Shown: positions 39,576 through 52,682, numbered from the stretch's first letter. The stretch is 64,000 nucleotides of DNA from Eledone cirrhosa (GCA_964016885.1 OZ024744.1:68750278-68814277), one strand, 5' to 3'. Notes: generated by a model not told the origin, from the letters alone. Numbers and translations: made by a program.

Positions 39576-40303
39576 TTTTACAAATAATGAGACAGGTCCG
39601 CCTGATTGAGTTCTGGTAACAATGGATTGTCAACCTGGAATCATTGCATGCTGTAAAACAAACAACTGCAATATGTATTGATAACATTTAGTTGCAAAAC
39701 GTCTTAGTGATCGCTTACATCATACATTGTTGGAAGATACTTCTCTGAGTTTCTTTTATAGTCTTAAAGTCTTTTCATACGGGCGGAACACCTTCAAGTA
39801 GATTAAAAGTAACATAGCTAACGAGAGAGAGTCGGTTTCTAACATAGACACAAAATACTTTCATTCACAATATATATATACAATGGATATTTACATGGAA
39901 GGGTCGATAGTGTAAAACTACACACACACATGTACACCAGGTTTGAACACCGAAGAGCCGAACTGCTACCTGTCATCGCTCGCGTCTCTCCGGCGAACAG
40001 AAGAGAGAGGGCGTTTCCCTGTAGGATGGTGAGGAAGACGCCCTAGAAGAGCCGTTCCATCTCGCGAGACTCACAACTGCGGCTAGCGAGCTCAGCGCCT
40101 ATGGTGGCGAGTAGGGAAGTGGCCATAGGGCCAAGTACACCAGAAGTCTCCACTGCTAGGGGCTCGACTGCAAACCTGTCGGAGAGCAACCGATATTTGA
40201 TAGCTTATACGTTAGATTTATATTTCGCATTACTGAAATTGATTTGCAGCCACAAAACAAAGTAAATTTGATTAAAACAAAAGTTGTTATACCGCATTTA
40301 GTG
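39576..40303. other. No gene; local GC-rich patch
   Basis: 39940-40190 is markedly more GC-rich than its surroundings (GAGAGGGCGTTTCCC, GACGCCCT, CTCGCGAGACTC). I find no frame or RNA fold I can name. The phrase TTTCTAACATAGACACA links 39836 to 26550. Confidence 0.5.
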
Positions 40304-40625
40304 AAGGTGCGTGGCTTTGGGGTTAGAGTAATTCGGCTCACAATCGTAAGGTCGTGAGTGTGATTCCCGGCGGCGCGTTGTGTTCTTGAGACAATTTATT
40401 TCACGTTGCTCCAGTCCATTCAGCTGGCAAAAATGAGTTGAACCTGTAGTTCGAAGTACCAGCCTTGTCACATTCTGCGTCATGCTGAATCTCCCCGAGA
40501 GCTACGTTAAGCGTATGCCTGTCTGTGGAATGCTCAATCACTTTCACGTTAAGTTCACGAGTAGTTTGTTCCGTTGATTGGATCAACTGGAATACTCGTC
40601 GTCGTAACCGACGGAGTGCCAGTTG
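40304..40625 (+). mobile_element. Second tRNA-derived SINE family
   Basis: A tRNA-like head comes first, with A-box-like GTGGCTTTGGGGTTAGAGTA and B-box-like GTGTGATTCCC, then GGCGGCGCG. It is followed by a long conserved body containing TTATTTCACGTTGCTCCAG, CAGCTGGCAAAAATGAG, CCCCGAGAGCTACGTTAAG, TTGATTGGATCAACTGGAA and CGTCGTCGTAACCGACGGAG. Matches by memory a cephalopod SINE with a conserved central domain. The CGTCGTCG...CGACGG part could form a terminal hairpin. Confidence 0.7.
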
Positions 40626-40731
40626 GTTATTTTGTCGCATTTGTTTCAAAGCTTATTGTGTTCAAACATAATTCAGGCTCAAATAGTTTCCAAGGTTTTT
40701 TATACTCAAGGAAAAGAGAGAATTACTGTTA
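40626..40731. other. Short flank, nothing seen
   Basis: AT-rich spacer between the SINE and the Helitron-like element. Confidence 0.6.
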
Positions 40732-40974
40732 TCTATATATAATATAAAAAGAGATGTTTATTGGTTGATTGGTTGGTTGGGTGGTTGGCTGGTTGGTTGG
40801 TTGAATAACACGAAAACTACACACACACACACACACTTACACACATACACACACACACACACATTACAGTTTCACCTCATACTCTAAACCAGACGACACA
40901 GCCAATACAATCGTTTTTCTTTTATCCGCCTTCTCTTAACTGTTCTCCAGGGCGAAGCCGGGTACGCCAGCTAG
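40732..40974 (+). mobile_element. Non-autonomous Helitron-like element, 243 bp
   Basis: Begins TCTATATATAATA after a host A and ends GGCGAAGCCGGGTACGCC AG CTAG before a host T. That is the Helitron signature: 5'-TC, a GC-rich subterminal hairpin (GGCG...CGCC), 3'-CTAG and A/T insertion. Inside are GGTTG repeats and (CA)n. There is no ORF, so it would depend on an autonomous partner. Confidence 0.55.
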
Positions 40975-41479
40975 TCTTTTATATAAGAACTTATTTAACG
41001 ATGTTATTGCTATGAAAATTGTGTTTTAAGCCTATTTTCTGGAGTTCATGACAAAGAAAGATAATTGCAGGAATTTCTTCCAAAATATCTATCTAAATCA
41101 CCTCATTCTACATATATATTCATTATCATTTCTGCCTTTTTCTTTTAGAATTCATACATACGTGAATTAAAAGAACACAATCTTTACAAGTTTGAGTCAA
41201 TATAGGTAGAGGATTCTGAGTACGTTTCAGGAGAAATCTGAGACCGGCTAAGAATCAGTGGTATCTAAAAGGTCCCAAATTCTGTTGTGGTATTGGACAG
41301 GTGTTAGTATCAGCCATTCTCCAGTCACGTTCTCAGGCATATCTGGCACTAAATAAATAATTCATGTTCCATGAGAGTACTATGCTGAGACACAGTGTCC
41401 CACGGGAATTAGAAACCTGTCACCTTATCCATATATATATAAATATATGTGTGCGTGTGTGTGTGTATCACAGAAAAAA
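40975..41479. other. No gene recognised
   Basis: AT-rich unique sequence ending in a GTGTGT patch near 41448-41466. Confidence 0.65.
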
Positions 41480-41725
41480 GGAAAATCTGCTTCGTAGAAT
41501 CAAGACGTATCTGAGGACCTTGCGATTTTCAGAGTCAGGTTCGTTCATCACATCGATCGTGCCTCGAGCTGGTCGCCAGAGAAACGATTGTAATATGTCC
41601 AATAAATTCCATTCGTCGCAACACTGATTCTCTTTTTTTGTATGATATCATGGTCTGCTCTATAAGAGCATCGAGTGCTCATACGGCCTACCGCATACGG
41701 ACGCTTTAAGCATCCAACACCAATT
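41480..41725 (+). mobile_element. Dispersed repeat family C, plus copy 2
   Basis: Contains ATCGATCGTGCCTCGAGCTG, GAGAAACGATTGTAATATG, TCCAATAAATTCCATTCG, TCTGCTCTATAAGAGCATCG, AGTGCTCA and ACGGACGCTTTAAGC. It is the most complete plus copy and is followed by (TA)n and hairpin H2. Confidence 0.55.
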
Positions 41726-41750
41726 ATATATATATATATGTATATATATG

Positions 41751-41782
<32 letters not shown>

Positions 41783-41828
41783 TATATAAATGAAAGGTAT
41801 AGAAATTGTTTTAGTGAGTAGCTAACAG

Positions 41829-41888
<60 letters not shown>
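41726..41888. repeat. (TA)n tracts
   Basis: Two long TA runs split by about 45 bases (about 41789-41830). Confidence 0.95.
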
Positions 41889-41890
<2 letters not shown>

Positions 41891-42075
41891 CAGAAGAAAT
41901 GTGGTAAGGAACCAGGTGGACCATAACGCACCAAAGTACTCAATACTTAGGGTAGTAGAGTGGGTAATAGGAACGAGTAAGACCCCGACGGCTGAGCTCA
42001 AGCCGTTTCGACGGCTAATTCCAGAATTAGCCGTCGAAACGGCTTGAGCTCAGCCGTCGGGGTCTTACTCGTTCC

Positions 42076-42078
<3 letters not shown>
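41889..42078. repeat. Hairpin element H2: perfect 55-bp arms, 2-nt loop
   Basis: Leader matches H1 (TGTGGTAAGGAACCAGGTGG, CACCAAAGTACTCAATACTT). The left arm is 41967-42021, the loop CA, and the right arm 42024-42078; I see no mismatch. Relative to H1 the outer stem reads GAACGAGTAAG instead of GAACAAATAAG, with the change mirrored on the opposite arm. Confidence 0.85.
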
Positions 42079-42112
<34 letters not shown>

Positions 42113-42122
42113 TTTATATATA
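42079..42122. repeat. (TA)n next to mariner-type element
   Basis: TA run ending at the TA dinucleotide in front of CAGGGTGTGG, compatible with the TA target of Tc1/mariner elements. Confidence 0.85.
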
Positions 42123-43270
42123 TACAGGGTGTGGACGATATTTGTTCGCAATTTTCAACTGCTAATTTTATGCAATTTTTTTTTACTTCCGTTGTCACTC
42201 TTGTCTTCATAAAAACAGTGACTATATTTCCATTATTTATTTTCAGAATAATTGATTATGAATAATATTGAACCTCCAAATTTGTGGAAGAGACACGGTG
42301 TTCTTCTTGGAATCCGCGCCGGGAGGACAAATAAGGACATTTCAGACTTTCTCAGCGTCAGCAGGAGAATGGTGGAAAAGGTAAGAAAAGAATTGGAAGA
42401 TTCAGGATTCGACTACGAAGCAGCATCAGAGAGGAAAACACGTGATCGACGATCTGACGCCTTCAGGATATCATCAGGATATCATCAACAATGAACCTAG
42501 CAAGTCGATTCATGCCATTGCAAGGGAGAAAGGCGTGGATGAAAAGTTCATTAGGCTGGTGGTACATGAAGACATTCGCTACGTTTCATACAAGATGAGG
42601 AAAGGACAATTTTTGTCAAAGGCGATGCAAGAAAAGCGACTGAAGCACGCGAAGAAGCTGATCAACAAGTTGAAACACCCACTGGAGCCAGACATGCTGT
42701 GGTTTTTCTCCGACGAGAAAAACTTCTGCCAAGACCAGAAGATCAACTCCCAGAACAACAGGTGGCTCGCTGTCTCATCCAAAGACGTACCCAGAGTCAT
42801 GCAGACAAAGTTTCCAGCGACAACATTGGTCTTAGGTGTCGTCAGCAGTCAAGGTGACGTCATGCCACCTCACTACTTCCTTGAGGGCCTCAAGCTGAAC
42901 ACCGATGGCTACATCCGCGTTCTGAGCGAGGTAGTAAAGCCCTGGATCGACTAGGTAGCTGCAGGTAAGCCGTACGTGTGGCAGCAAGACTCAGCGCCCT
43001 GCCATACCAGCCGAAAGCCCCAAGCCTGGCTGTCAACGAACTTCGTCGACCACACTTCACCTGAAATCTGGCCTCCCAGCTCGCCTGACTGCAACCCCCT
43101 CGACTTGTGTGGCGCGCAGTGGGACGAGACACCAACAGATCTAGCTGCAATACGAAAGACAATCTGAAGGCCAGGACCACAAGGGCCTTCAGGGGACAGT
43201 GACGAAGGCATGAAGCCGGTTCCGAGGCCGCCCCGAAGCCGTCATCAAAGCCAATGGCGGGTTTATCGAG
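42123..43270 (+). mobile_element. Tc1/mariner-superfamily element (DD37D), 3' end lost
   Basis: The left terminus CAGGGTGTGGACGATATTTG after a TA resembles mariner terminal repeats. The transposase pseudogene occupies 42258-43270. No right terminal repeat is seen; the 37-bp satellite begins at about 43272 instead. Confidence 0.7.
42258..43270 (+). pseudogene. Mariner-type DD37D transposase, broken
   Basis: The N-terminal frame from ATG 42258 has a helix-turn-helix-like region (GIRAGRTNKDISDFLSVSRR). A frameshift at about 42440-42490 leads to the catalytic frame: VVHEDIRYVSYKMRKGQFLS, FSDEKNF (first Asp 42712-42714), WQQDSAPCHTS (second Asp 42988-42990) and SPDCNPLD (third Asp 43102-43104). 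The second and third Asp are separated by 37 residues, computed from coordinates. An in-frame TAG at 42952-42954 splits the catalytic core, and TGA at 43165-43167 ends the frame. A further shifted frame near 43180-43268 reads RFRGRPEAVIKANGGFIE. It would bind the terminal repeats and cut DNA if intact. Confidence 0.8.
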
Positions 43271-43271
43271 T

Positions 43272-44068
43272 GAGATCGTATGTTAGGAGTAGTAACCACA
43301 ACATCACAATTACTGTATGGTAGGAGTGGTAACAACAACATCACAACTACTGTATGGTATGGTAGGAGTGGTAACAACAACATCACAACTACTGTATGGT
43401 AGGAGTGGTAACAACAACATCACAACTACTGTATGTTAGGAGTGGTAACAACAACATCACAACTACTGTATGTTAGGAGTGGTAACAACAACATCACAAC
43501 TACTGTATGGTAGGAGTGGTAACAACAACATCACAACTACTGTATGTTAGGAGTGGTAACAACAACATCACAACTACTGTATGGTAGGAGTGGTAACAAC
43601 AACATCACAATTACTGTATGGTAGGAGTGGTAACAACAACATCACAACTACTGTATGGTAGGAGTTGTAACAACATCACAATTACTGTATGGTAGGAGTG
43701 GTAACAACAACATCACAACTACTGTATGGTAGGAGTGGTAACAACATCACAACTACTGTATGTTAGGAGTGGTAACCACAACATCACAACTATTGTATGG
43801 TAGGAGTGGTAACAACAACATCGCAACTATTGTATGGTAGGAGTAGTAACAACAACATCACAACTACTGTATGGTAGGAGTGGTAACAACGACATCACAA
43901 CTATTGTATGGTAGGAGTGGTAACAACAACATCACAACTACTGTATGGTAGGAGTGGTAACAACATCACAACTACTGTATGGTAGGAGTGGTAACAACAA
44001 CATCACAACTACTGTATGTTAGGAGTGGTAACAACAACATCATAGTTACTGTTTGCTGGAAGTGGTAA
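43272..44068. repeat. 37-bp satellite array, about 21 copies
   Basis: Monomer GTATGGTAGGAGTGGTAACA ACAACATCACAACTACT with frequent GTTAGG for GGTAGG, CTATTG and shorter variants lacking one ACA unit. It starts at the broken end of the mariner element and stops in LINE-E at about 44068. Confidence 0.95.
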
Positions 44069-45186
44069 CATCGAATTCCAGAGGCCCCTCGCCGTCAGCT
44101 TCATCGATTTCTCCAAAGCATTCGATAGTATTCATCGACCGTCACTCTGGAGCATCATGCATGAGTATGGTCTGCCCTAGAAAGTCATTTCGGCAATCAA
44201 ACAGATTTACGCAAACTCCAAGTGCTGCATACGGACAGAGGATGGTTACAGTGACTGGTTTGAGGTGGTTACTGGTTGCGTCAGGGTTGCTCGCTCTCTC
44301 CAATTCTCTTTGCCATAGCCATTGACTGGGTACTAAGAAGAGCGTCTAAAGACCAGGGTATATCTTGGGTGGGAGAGCAAAAGTTGTCTGACCTGGACTT
44401 TGCGGATGATATTGTTGCACTTGCAGAGAACACAGCTGACCTGCAAATCATTATGAACAATAACAATGTCGAAGCAGGAAGCTGAGGTCTCAATATCACT
44501 GCTAAGAAGACCAAAAGCATGTTATCTGGGACACACCCATCACCAACTAGTGTTTTCATTGAACAGGGGGAGGTGGAGATAGTGGACAACTTCACCTACC
44601 TAGGAAGCTCCATTGACAATGGGGGCGCCATGGACAACGAATTGCAATGTAGAATGGGAAAGGCTTCAGCAGCATTTAACCAGCTTGGCAAGATCTGGAA
44701 GAACAGGAAGTTCACCCTCAAAACAAAGATGAGATTCTACAAAAGCAACGTGCTGTCCACACTCTTGTACGGAAGTGAAACATGGCACCTTAAAACCAAC
44801 CAAGAGAAGAAGTTGGACGCATTCGATTCCAGGTGTTTGCAAAAAATCCTGGGGATTAAATGGAGTGACCATGTAACAAACTAGGAAGTCAGGAACCGCA
44901 CCAACCAGCAGCTAGTCTCTTCTGCCATCTGCAAGCGACGCCTGGGCTGGTTTGGACACGCCTTGAGACTTCCCCCGGAGAGACTGGCAAACCAAGTACT
45001 TAAATGGAACCCACAGGGAAGCAGACGGAGAAGGCGACCCAAAATGAACTGGCGCCAGACAGTTGAGAGGGACCTGCGAGCGACAAACAGACAATGGCGG
45101 GACACTGTGCCACTGGCTGCTGACCGAACGCGGTAGAACACTATGATTGCCTCATGCGTCGCAAGACGCGGGAGCTTCTGAGTCTG
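44069..45186 (+). pseudogene. LINE-E fragment: RT core to C-terminus
   Basis: Begins mid-RT with SFIDFSKAFDSIHRPSLWSI, then QGCSLSPILFAIAIDWVLRR, the catalytic FADD box at 44399-44410, VDNFTYLGSSIDN, KSNVLSTLLYGSETWHLKTN, LDAFDSRCLQKILGIKWSDH, RRLGWFGHALR and a basic tail (GSRRRRRPKMNW). Stops at 44177-44179, 44483-44485 and 44882-44884 and one frameshift near 44270 kill it. The N-terminal endonuclease is absent. The sequence resembles RTE- or CR1-type LINEs common in molluscs; clade not resolved. Confidence 0.8.
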
Positions 45187-45222
45187 AAGTGGTAACAACA
45201 GCATAACAATTCTGATGATGGT
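45187..45222. repeat. Orphan 37-bp satellite-like unit after LINE-E
   Basis: TGAAGTGGTAACAACAGCAT then AACAATTCTGATG resembles one monomer of the 43.3-44.1 kb array. It lies on the far side of LINE-E. It either marks an insertion into the satellite or is the source sequence of the satellite. Confidence 0.5.
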
Positions 45223-45475
45223 GTCATGGACAACAAAGGTGAAATAGTACAACTGAGTAGACTATAAAACACCGGTAATTTTTGGTATCATCAATGCTAA
45301 TTGGTACCGCCGGGTGAGGCTGGTGTCGCAATTAATGAGATTCCCTGACATCAGCTGATGTTAGGAGTATCTCATCCTACCCTGCAAACTGGAATATATA
45401 ATGCACATACACAGACGCACACACAAACTCACACTGACACACACACACACGCACGCACACACACACGCGCGCGCA

Positions 45476-45513
<38 letters not shown>

Positions 45514-45631
45514 TATAGACACATACCTTAATGTAATAGATATCTATCGAAACGAGTCAATACCTCGGGAATGGCTTGAATGTCGCTCTACATGGCGGAA
45601 TACAATAAATGTAATTTGACTTTTTCGAATA
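45223..45631. repeat. No gene; (CA)n microsatellite and short palindrome
   Basis: (CA)n with ACGC variants at 45400-45510. TGACATCAGCTGATGTTA near 45348-45365 is an almost perfect palindrome. The rest is unassigned. Confidence 0.7.
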
Positions 45632-45936
45632 TTAATAATTGTTTCTACTTTAGGCACAAGGCCAGCAATTACCCAGTGCATTACTGGTACTTTATTTTAT
45701 CGACCCCGTAAGGATGAAAGGCAAAGTCAACCTCGGCGGGATTTGATTAATAATTGTTTCTACTTTTGACACAAGGCCAGCAATTACCCAGTGCATTACT
45801 GGTACTTTATTTTATCGACCCCGTAAGGATGAAAGGCAAAGTCAACCTCGGCGGGATTTGAACTCAGATCGTAAAGGGACGTAACTATGCTGGAAAGCAT
45901 GGCGTCCGACCCTCTACCGATACTGCCAATCCACCC
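45632..45936 (-). mobile_element. tRNA-derived SINE with tandem partial duplication
   Basis: The first unit 45632-45745 covers the SINE body and breaks at GGGATTTGAT. The second, 45746-45936, repeats the body from TAATAATTGTTTCTAC and carries on through the tRNA-like head (minus strand GGCAGTATCGGTAGAGGG). The shared boundary sequence suggests a local tandem duplication of about 114 bp rather than two insertions. Confidence 0.8.
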
Positions 45937-45947
45937 TCACTGGTCTG

Positions 45948-46267
<320 letters not shown>

Positions 46268-46507
46268 TCGAAAAACTCAGATTACAATTATTATATATAT
46301 ACTGTATATATTTACATATATATATATAATATTAAAGATACTATCTATAGTTATGTACATACTATAAATAACTATAAACAGTGAAGGACAGTAATTTATT
46401 ACTACCTTATTACCAGTAAGATAAATAACTCAAGGTAAGAACATCAGTTGTTTTACAGAGCAGTAATATAAAATACACAAGTATCAAAGTTATGTTTAAA
46501 TAATTTA
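46268..46507. other. AT-rich spacer before the satellite
   Basis: TA-rich sequence with no ORF; leads into the first satellite monomers. Confidence 0.7.
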
Positions 46508-49500
46508 AACATAACAACACATGACCTTCACGTTAGTATTCCCAAGGTGCATTGCTATAACAACAAATGACCCTGATGCTAATATTTCTAACGTACATTG
46601 CTATAACAACACATGAACCTCACGCTAATATTCCCACCGTACATTACTATAACAACACATGACCCAGACGCTAGTATTCTCATGGTACATTGCTATAACA
46701 ACATATGATCCTGACGCTAATATTCCCAGCGTACATTACTATAACAACACATGACCCAGACGCTAGTATTCCAAACGTACATTGCTATAACAACACATGA
46801 CCCAGACGCTAGTATTCCCAACGTACATTGCTATAACAACACATGAACCTCACGCTAGTATTCCCAAGGTACATTGCTATAACAACACATGACCGTCACA
46901 CTAGTATTTCCAACGTACATTGCTATAACATCACATGACCCTCACGCTAGTATTCCCAGGGGTACATTGCTATAACAACACATGACGCTGACGCTAATAT
47001 TCCCAAGGTACATTGCTATAAAAACAAATGAGCCTGACGGTAATATTCCCAATGTACATTGCTATAACGACACATGACCCTGACGCTAATATTCCCAAGG
47101 TTCATTGCTATAACAACACATGACGCTGACACTAATATTGCCACGGTACTTTGCTATAACAACACATGACCCTACGCTGGTATTCCCAACGCACATTGCT
47201 ATAAGAACACATGACCCTCACGCTAATATTCTCAACGTACATTGCTATAACAACACATAACGCTGAGGCTAATATTCCCAACGTACATTGCTATAACAAC
47301 ACATGACACTCACGCTGGTATTCCCAACGTACATTGCTATAACAATACATGACCCTCCCGCTAGTATTCCCAACGTACATTCCTATAACAACACATGACC
47401 CTCACGCTAGTATATCCAAGCTACATTGTTATAACAACACCGGACCATCACGCTAGTATTCCCAATGTACATTGCTATAACAACACATGACCCTCACGCT
47501 GGTATTCCCATCGTACATTGCTATAACAATACATGACCCTAACAATAACATTCCCAACGTACATTCCAATAACAACACAGGACCCTCACGCTAGTATTCC
47601 CAGGAGTACATTGCTATAACAACACATGGCCCTAATGCTGATATTTCGAACATACATTGCTATAAAAACACATGACCCTGATGCTAATATTCCCAAGGAT
47701 CATTGCTATAACAACACATAACCCAGACACTAATATTCCCAAGGTAAATTGCTATGATAACACATGACCCTCACGCTGGTATTCCCAACGTACATTCCTA
47801 TAACAACACATGACCCTCATGATAATATTCCCCACGTACATTACTATAACAGCACATGACCCTCACGCTAATATTCCCAATGAACATACGTATAACAACA
47901 CATGACCCTGACGCCAATATTCCCAAGGTCCATTGCTATAACAACACATGACCCTCATGCTAGTATTCCCAACGTATATTCCTATAACAACACATGACGC
48001 TGACGCTAATATTCCCAACGTACATTGCTATAACAACACATGACCCTCACGCTAGAATTCCCAATGTACATTGCTATAACAAAACATAACCCTGACGCTA
48101 ATATTGTCAAGGTACATTGCTATAAAAACACATGACCCTCATGATAATATTTCTAACGTACATAGCTATAACAACACATAACTTTCACGCTAGTATTTCC
48201 AAGGTTCATTGCTATAACAAAACATGACGCTGACGCTAATATTCCCAACGTGCATTGCTATAACAAAACATGACGCTGACGCTAATAGTCCCAACGTGCA
48301 TTGCTATAACAACACATGACCCTCAGGCTAATATTCCCAACGTACATTGCTATAAACACACATGACGTTGACGCTAATATTCCCAACGTACATTGCTATA
48401 ACAATACATGACGCTGCTAGCGCTAATATTCGCGAGGTATATTGCTATAGCAACAAATGACCCTCACGCTAGTATTCCCAACGTATATTCCTATAACAAC
48501 ACATGACGCTGACGCTAATATTCCCAACGTACATTGTTATAACAACACATGACCCTCACGCTAGTATTTCCAAGCTACATTGTTATAACAACACATGACC
48601 CTCACGCTAGAATTCCCAATTTACATTGCTATAACAAAACATAATCCTCACGCTAATATTGTCAAGGTACATTGCTATAACAATACATGACCCTCACACT
48701 AATATTCCCAACGTACATTCCAATAACAACACATGACGCTCACGCAAGTGTTCCCAGGGGTACATTGCTATAACAACACATGGCCCTGACGCTGATATTT
48801 CCAACATACATTGCTATAAAAACACATGACCCTGACGTTAATATTCCCAAGGATCATTGCTATAACAACACATAACTCTGACACTAATATTCCGAAGGTA
48901 CATTGCTATAATAACACATGACCCTCACGCTAACATTCCCAACGTACATTGCTATAACAACACATGACCCTCATGCTAATATTTCTAACGTACATAGCTA
49001 TAACAACACATAACTTTCACGCTAGTATTTCCAAGGTACATTGCTATAACAAAACATGACGCTGACGCTAATATTCCCAACGTGCATTGCTATAACAACA
49101 CATGACGCTGACGCTAATAGTCCCAACGTGCATTGCTATAACAACACATGACCCTCAGGCTAATATTCCCAACGTACATTGCTATAAACACACATGACCC
49201 TCAGGCTAATATTCCCAACGTACATTGCTATAACAACACATGACCCTGACGCTAGTATTCACAACGTTCATTGCTATAACAACACATGACGCTGACGCTA
49301 ATATTCCCAAGGTAAAATACTAAAACAACATATGACGCTTACCCTGATATTCCCAAGATACATTGCTATAAAATCACATGACCCTCACGCTAGTATTCCC
49401 AAGCTACATTGCTATAACTACACATGACCCTCACCCCAGTATTCCCAACGTTCATTGCTATAACAACACATGACGCTGACGCTAACATTCCCAATGTACA

Positions 49501-52500
49501 TTGATATAACAACACATGACCCTCACGCTATTAATTCCCAACGTACATTCCTATAACAACACTTGACGCTGACGCTAGTATTCACAACGTTCATTGCCAT
49601 AACAACACATGACGCTGACGCTAATATTCCCAAGGTACAATACTAAAACAACATATGACCATGACACTGATATTCCCAGGGTTCATTGCTATAACAACAC
49701 ATGACCCTCACACTAACATTCGCAACGTATATTGCGATAACAACACATGACCCTCATACTAATATTCCCAACGTACATTACTATAAAAACACATGACCCT
49801 CATACTAATATTCCCAACGTACATTGCTATGACAACACATGACCCTAACGCTAATATTCCCAACGTATATCGCGATGACGACACATGACACTGACGCGAA
49901 TATTCCCAACCTACATTGCTATAACAACACATGACCCTACTGCTAATAATTTCCAACGTACATTCCTATAACAACATATGACCCTGACGCTAGTATTCTC
50001 AAAGTACAATGCCATAACCACACATGATGCTGACGCTAATATTCCCAAGGTACAATACTAAAAAAATATAATACCCTGACGCTAATATTCCCAAGGTACA
50101 TTGCTATAACAACACATGACCCTCACGCTAGTATTCCCAAGCTACATAGCTATAACAACACATGACCCTCACACTAATATTTCCAACGTATATTGCGATA
50201 ACATCAGATGACCGTCATGATAATATTTCCAATGTTCATTGCTATGACAAAACATGACTCTCACGCTAATATTCCCAACGTACATTCCTATAACCACCCA
50301 TGACACTTACACTAATATTCCCAAGGTTCATTGCTATAAAAACACATGACCCTGACACTAATATTCGCAAGGTACATTGCTATAACTACACATGACACTC
50401 ACACTAGTATTCCCAAGGTACATTGCTATAACAACACATGACCCCAAAGCTAGTATTCCCAACGTACATTGATAAAACAACATATGACCCTGACGTTAAT
50501 CTTCCCAACGTACATGGCTATAACAACACCTGACCCTCACCCTAGTATTCCCAACGTTCATTGCTATAACAACACATGACCCTCACGCTAGAATTCCCAA
50601 TGTACATTGCTATAACAAAACATAATCCTCACGCTAATATTGTCAAGGTACATTGCTATAACAACACATGACCCTCACGCTGGTATTCCCATCGTGCATT
50701 GCTATGACAACACATGACCCCATCGCTAACATTCCCAACGTACATTGCTATAACAGCACATGACCCTCACACTAATATTCCCAACGTACATTCCAATAAC
50801 AACACATGACCGTCACGCTAGTATTACCAGGGGTACATTGCTATAACAACACATGGCCCTGACGCTGATATTTCCAACATACATTGCTATAAAAACTCGT
50901 GACCCTGACGCTAATATTCCCAAGGTACATTGCTATAATAACACATGACCCTCAAGCTGATATTCCCAACGTACATTGCTATAACAACACATAACTCTGA
51001 CACTAATATTCCCGACGTAGATTGCTATAACAACACATGACCCTCACACTAATATTCCCAACGTACATTGCTATAACAACACATGACCCTCACGATAGTA
51101 TTACCAGGGGTACATTGCTATAATAACACATGGCCCTGACGGAGATGTTTCCAAAGTATATTGCCATAAAAACCCATGACCCTACGCTAATATTGCCAAG
51201 GATCATTGCTATAACAACAAATAACCCTGACACTAATATTCCCAAGGTACATTGCTTTAATAACACATGACCCTCAAGCAGATATTCCCAACGTACATTG
51301 CTATAACAACACATGAACCTGACGTTAACATTCCCGACGTACATTGCTATAATAACACATGACCCTCACACTAATATTACCAACGTACATTGCTATAACA
51401 ACACATGACCCTCATGCTAGTATTCCCAACGTACATTGCCATAACAACACATGATGCTGACGGTAATATTGTCAAGTTACATTGCTATGAAAAAAAATGA
51501 CCCTCACACTAATATTCCCAACGTACATTCCAGTAACAATTTATGACCCTCACGATAGTATTACCAGCGGTACATTGCTATAATAACACATGGCCCTGGC
51601 GGTGATATTTCCAAAGTACATTGCTATAAAAACGCATGAACCTACGCTTATATTCCCAAGGATCATTGCTATAACAACACATAACCCTGACACTAATATT
51701 CCCAAGGTACACTACTATAATAACACATGACCCTCAGGCTCGCATTCCCAACGTATATTGCTATAACAACACATGACCCTCATGCTAATATCCCTAACGT
51801 ACATTGTTATAACAACACATGACTTTCACGCTAGTATTCCCAACGTACATTGCTATAACAACACATGACCCTACTGCTAATAATTCCCAACGTACATACT
51901 ATAACAACACATGACACTGACACTAGTATTCCCAACGTACGTTGCCATAACAACACATGATGCTGACGTTAATATTCCCAAGGTAAAATACTAAAAAATC
52001 ATATGACCCCTGACACTAATATTCCCAAGGTACATTGCTATAACAACACCTAACCCTCACGCTAGTATTCCGAAGATACATTGCTATAATAACACATGAC
52101 CCTCACACTAATGTTCCCAACGTACATTGCTATAACAACACATGACCCTAACGCTAATATTCCCAAGATACATTGCTATAATAACACATGACCCTCACGC
52201 TAGTATTCCCAACGTACATTGCTATATCAACAGATGACGCTGACGCTAGTATTCCCAACGTGCATTGCTATAAAAACACATGACACTGACACTAATATTC
52301 CCAACGTATATTGCGATAACAACACATGACACTGACGCCAATATTCCCAACGTACATTGCTATAACAACACATGACCCTACTGCTAATAATTCCCAACGT
52401 ACATTCCTATAACAACACATGACCCTGACGCTAGTATTCCCAACGTACATTGCCATAACAACACATGATGCTGACGCTAATATTCCCAAGGTACAATACT

Positions 52501-52682
52501 AAAAAAACATGACCCTGACACTAATATTCCCGGAGGTACATTGCTATAACAACACATGACCCTCAAGCTAGTATTCCCAAGCTACATAGCTATAACAACA
52601 CCTGACCCTAACGCTAATATTCCCAAGATACATTGGTATAACAACACATGACCCTCACACTAATATTTCCAACGTATATTGC

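Noticed and set aside
42258..43270. Functional transposase gene
   Set aside because: A frameshift and an in-frame stop lie inside the catalytic region and the right terminal repeat is missing.
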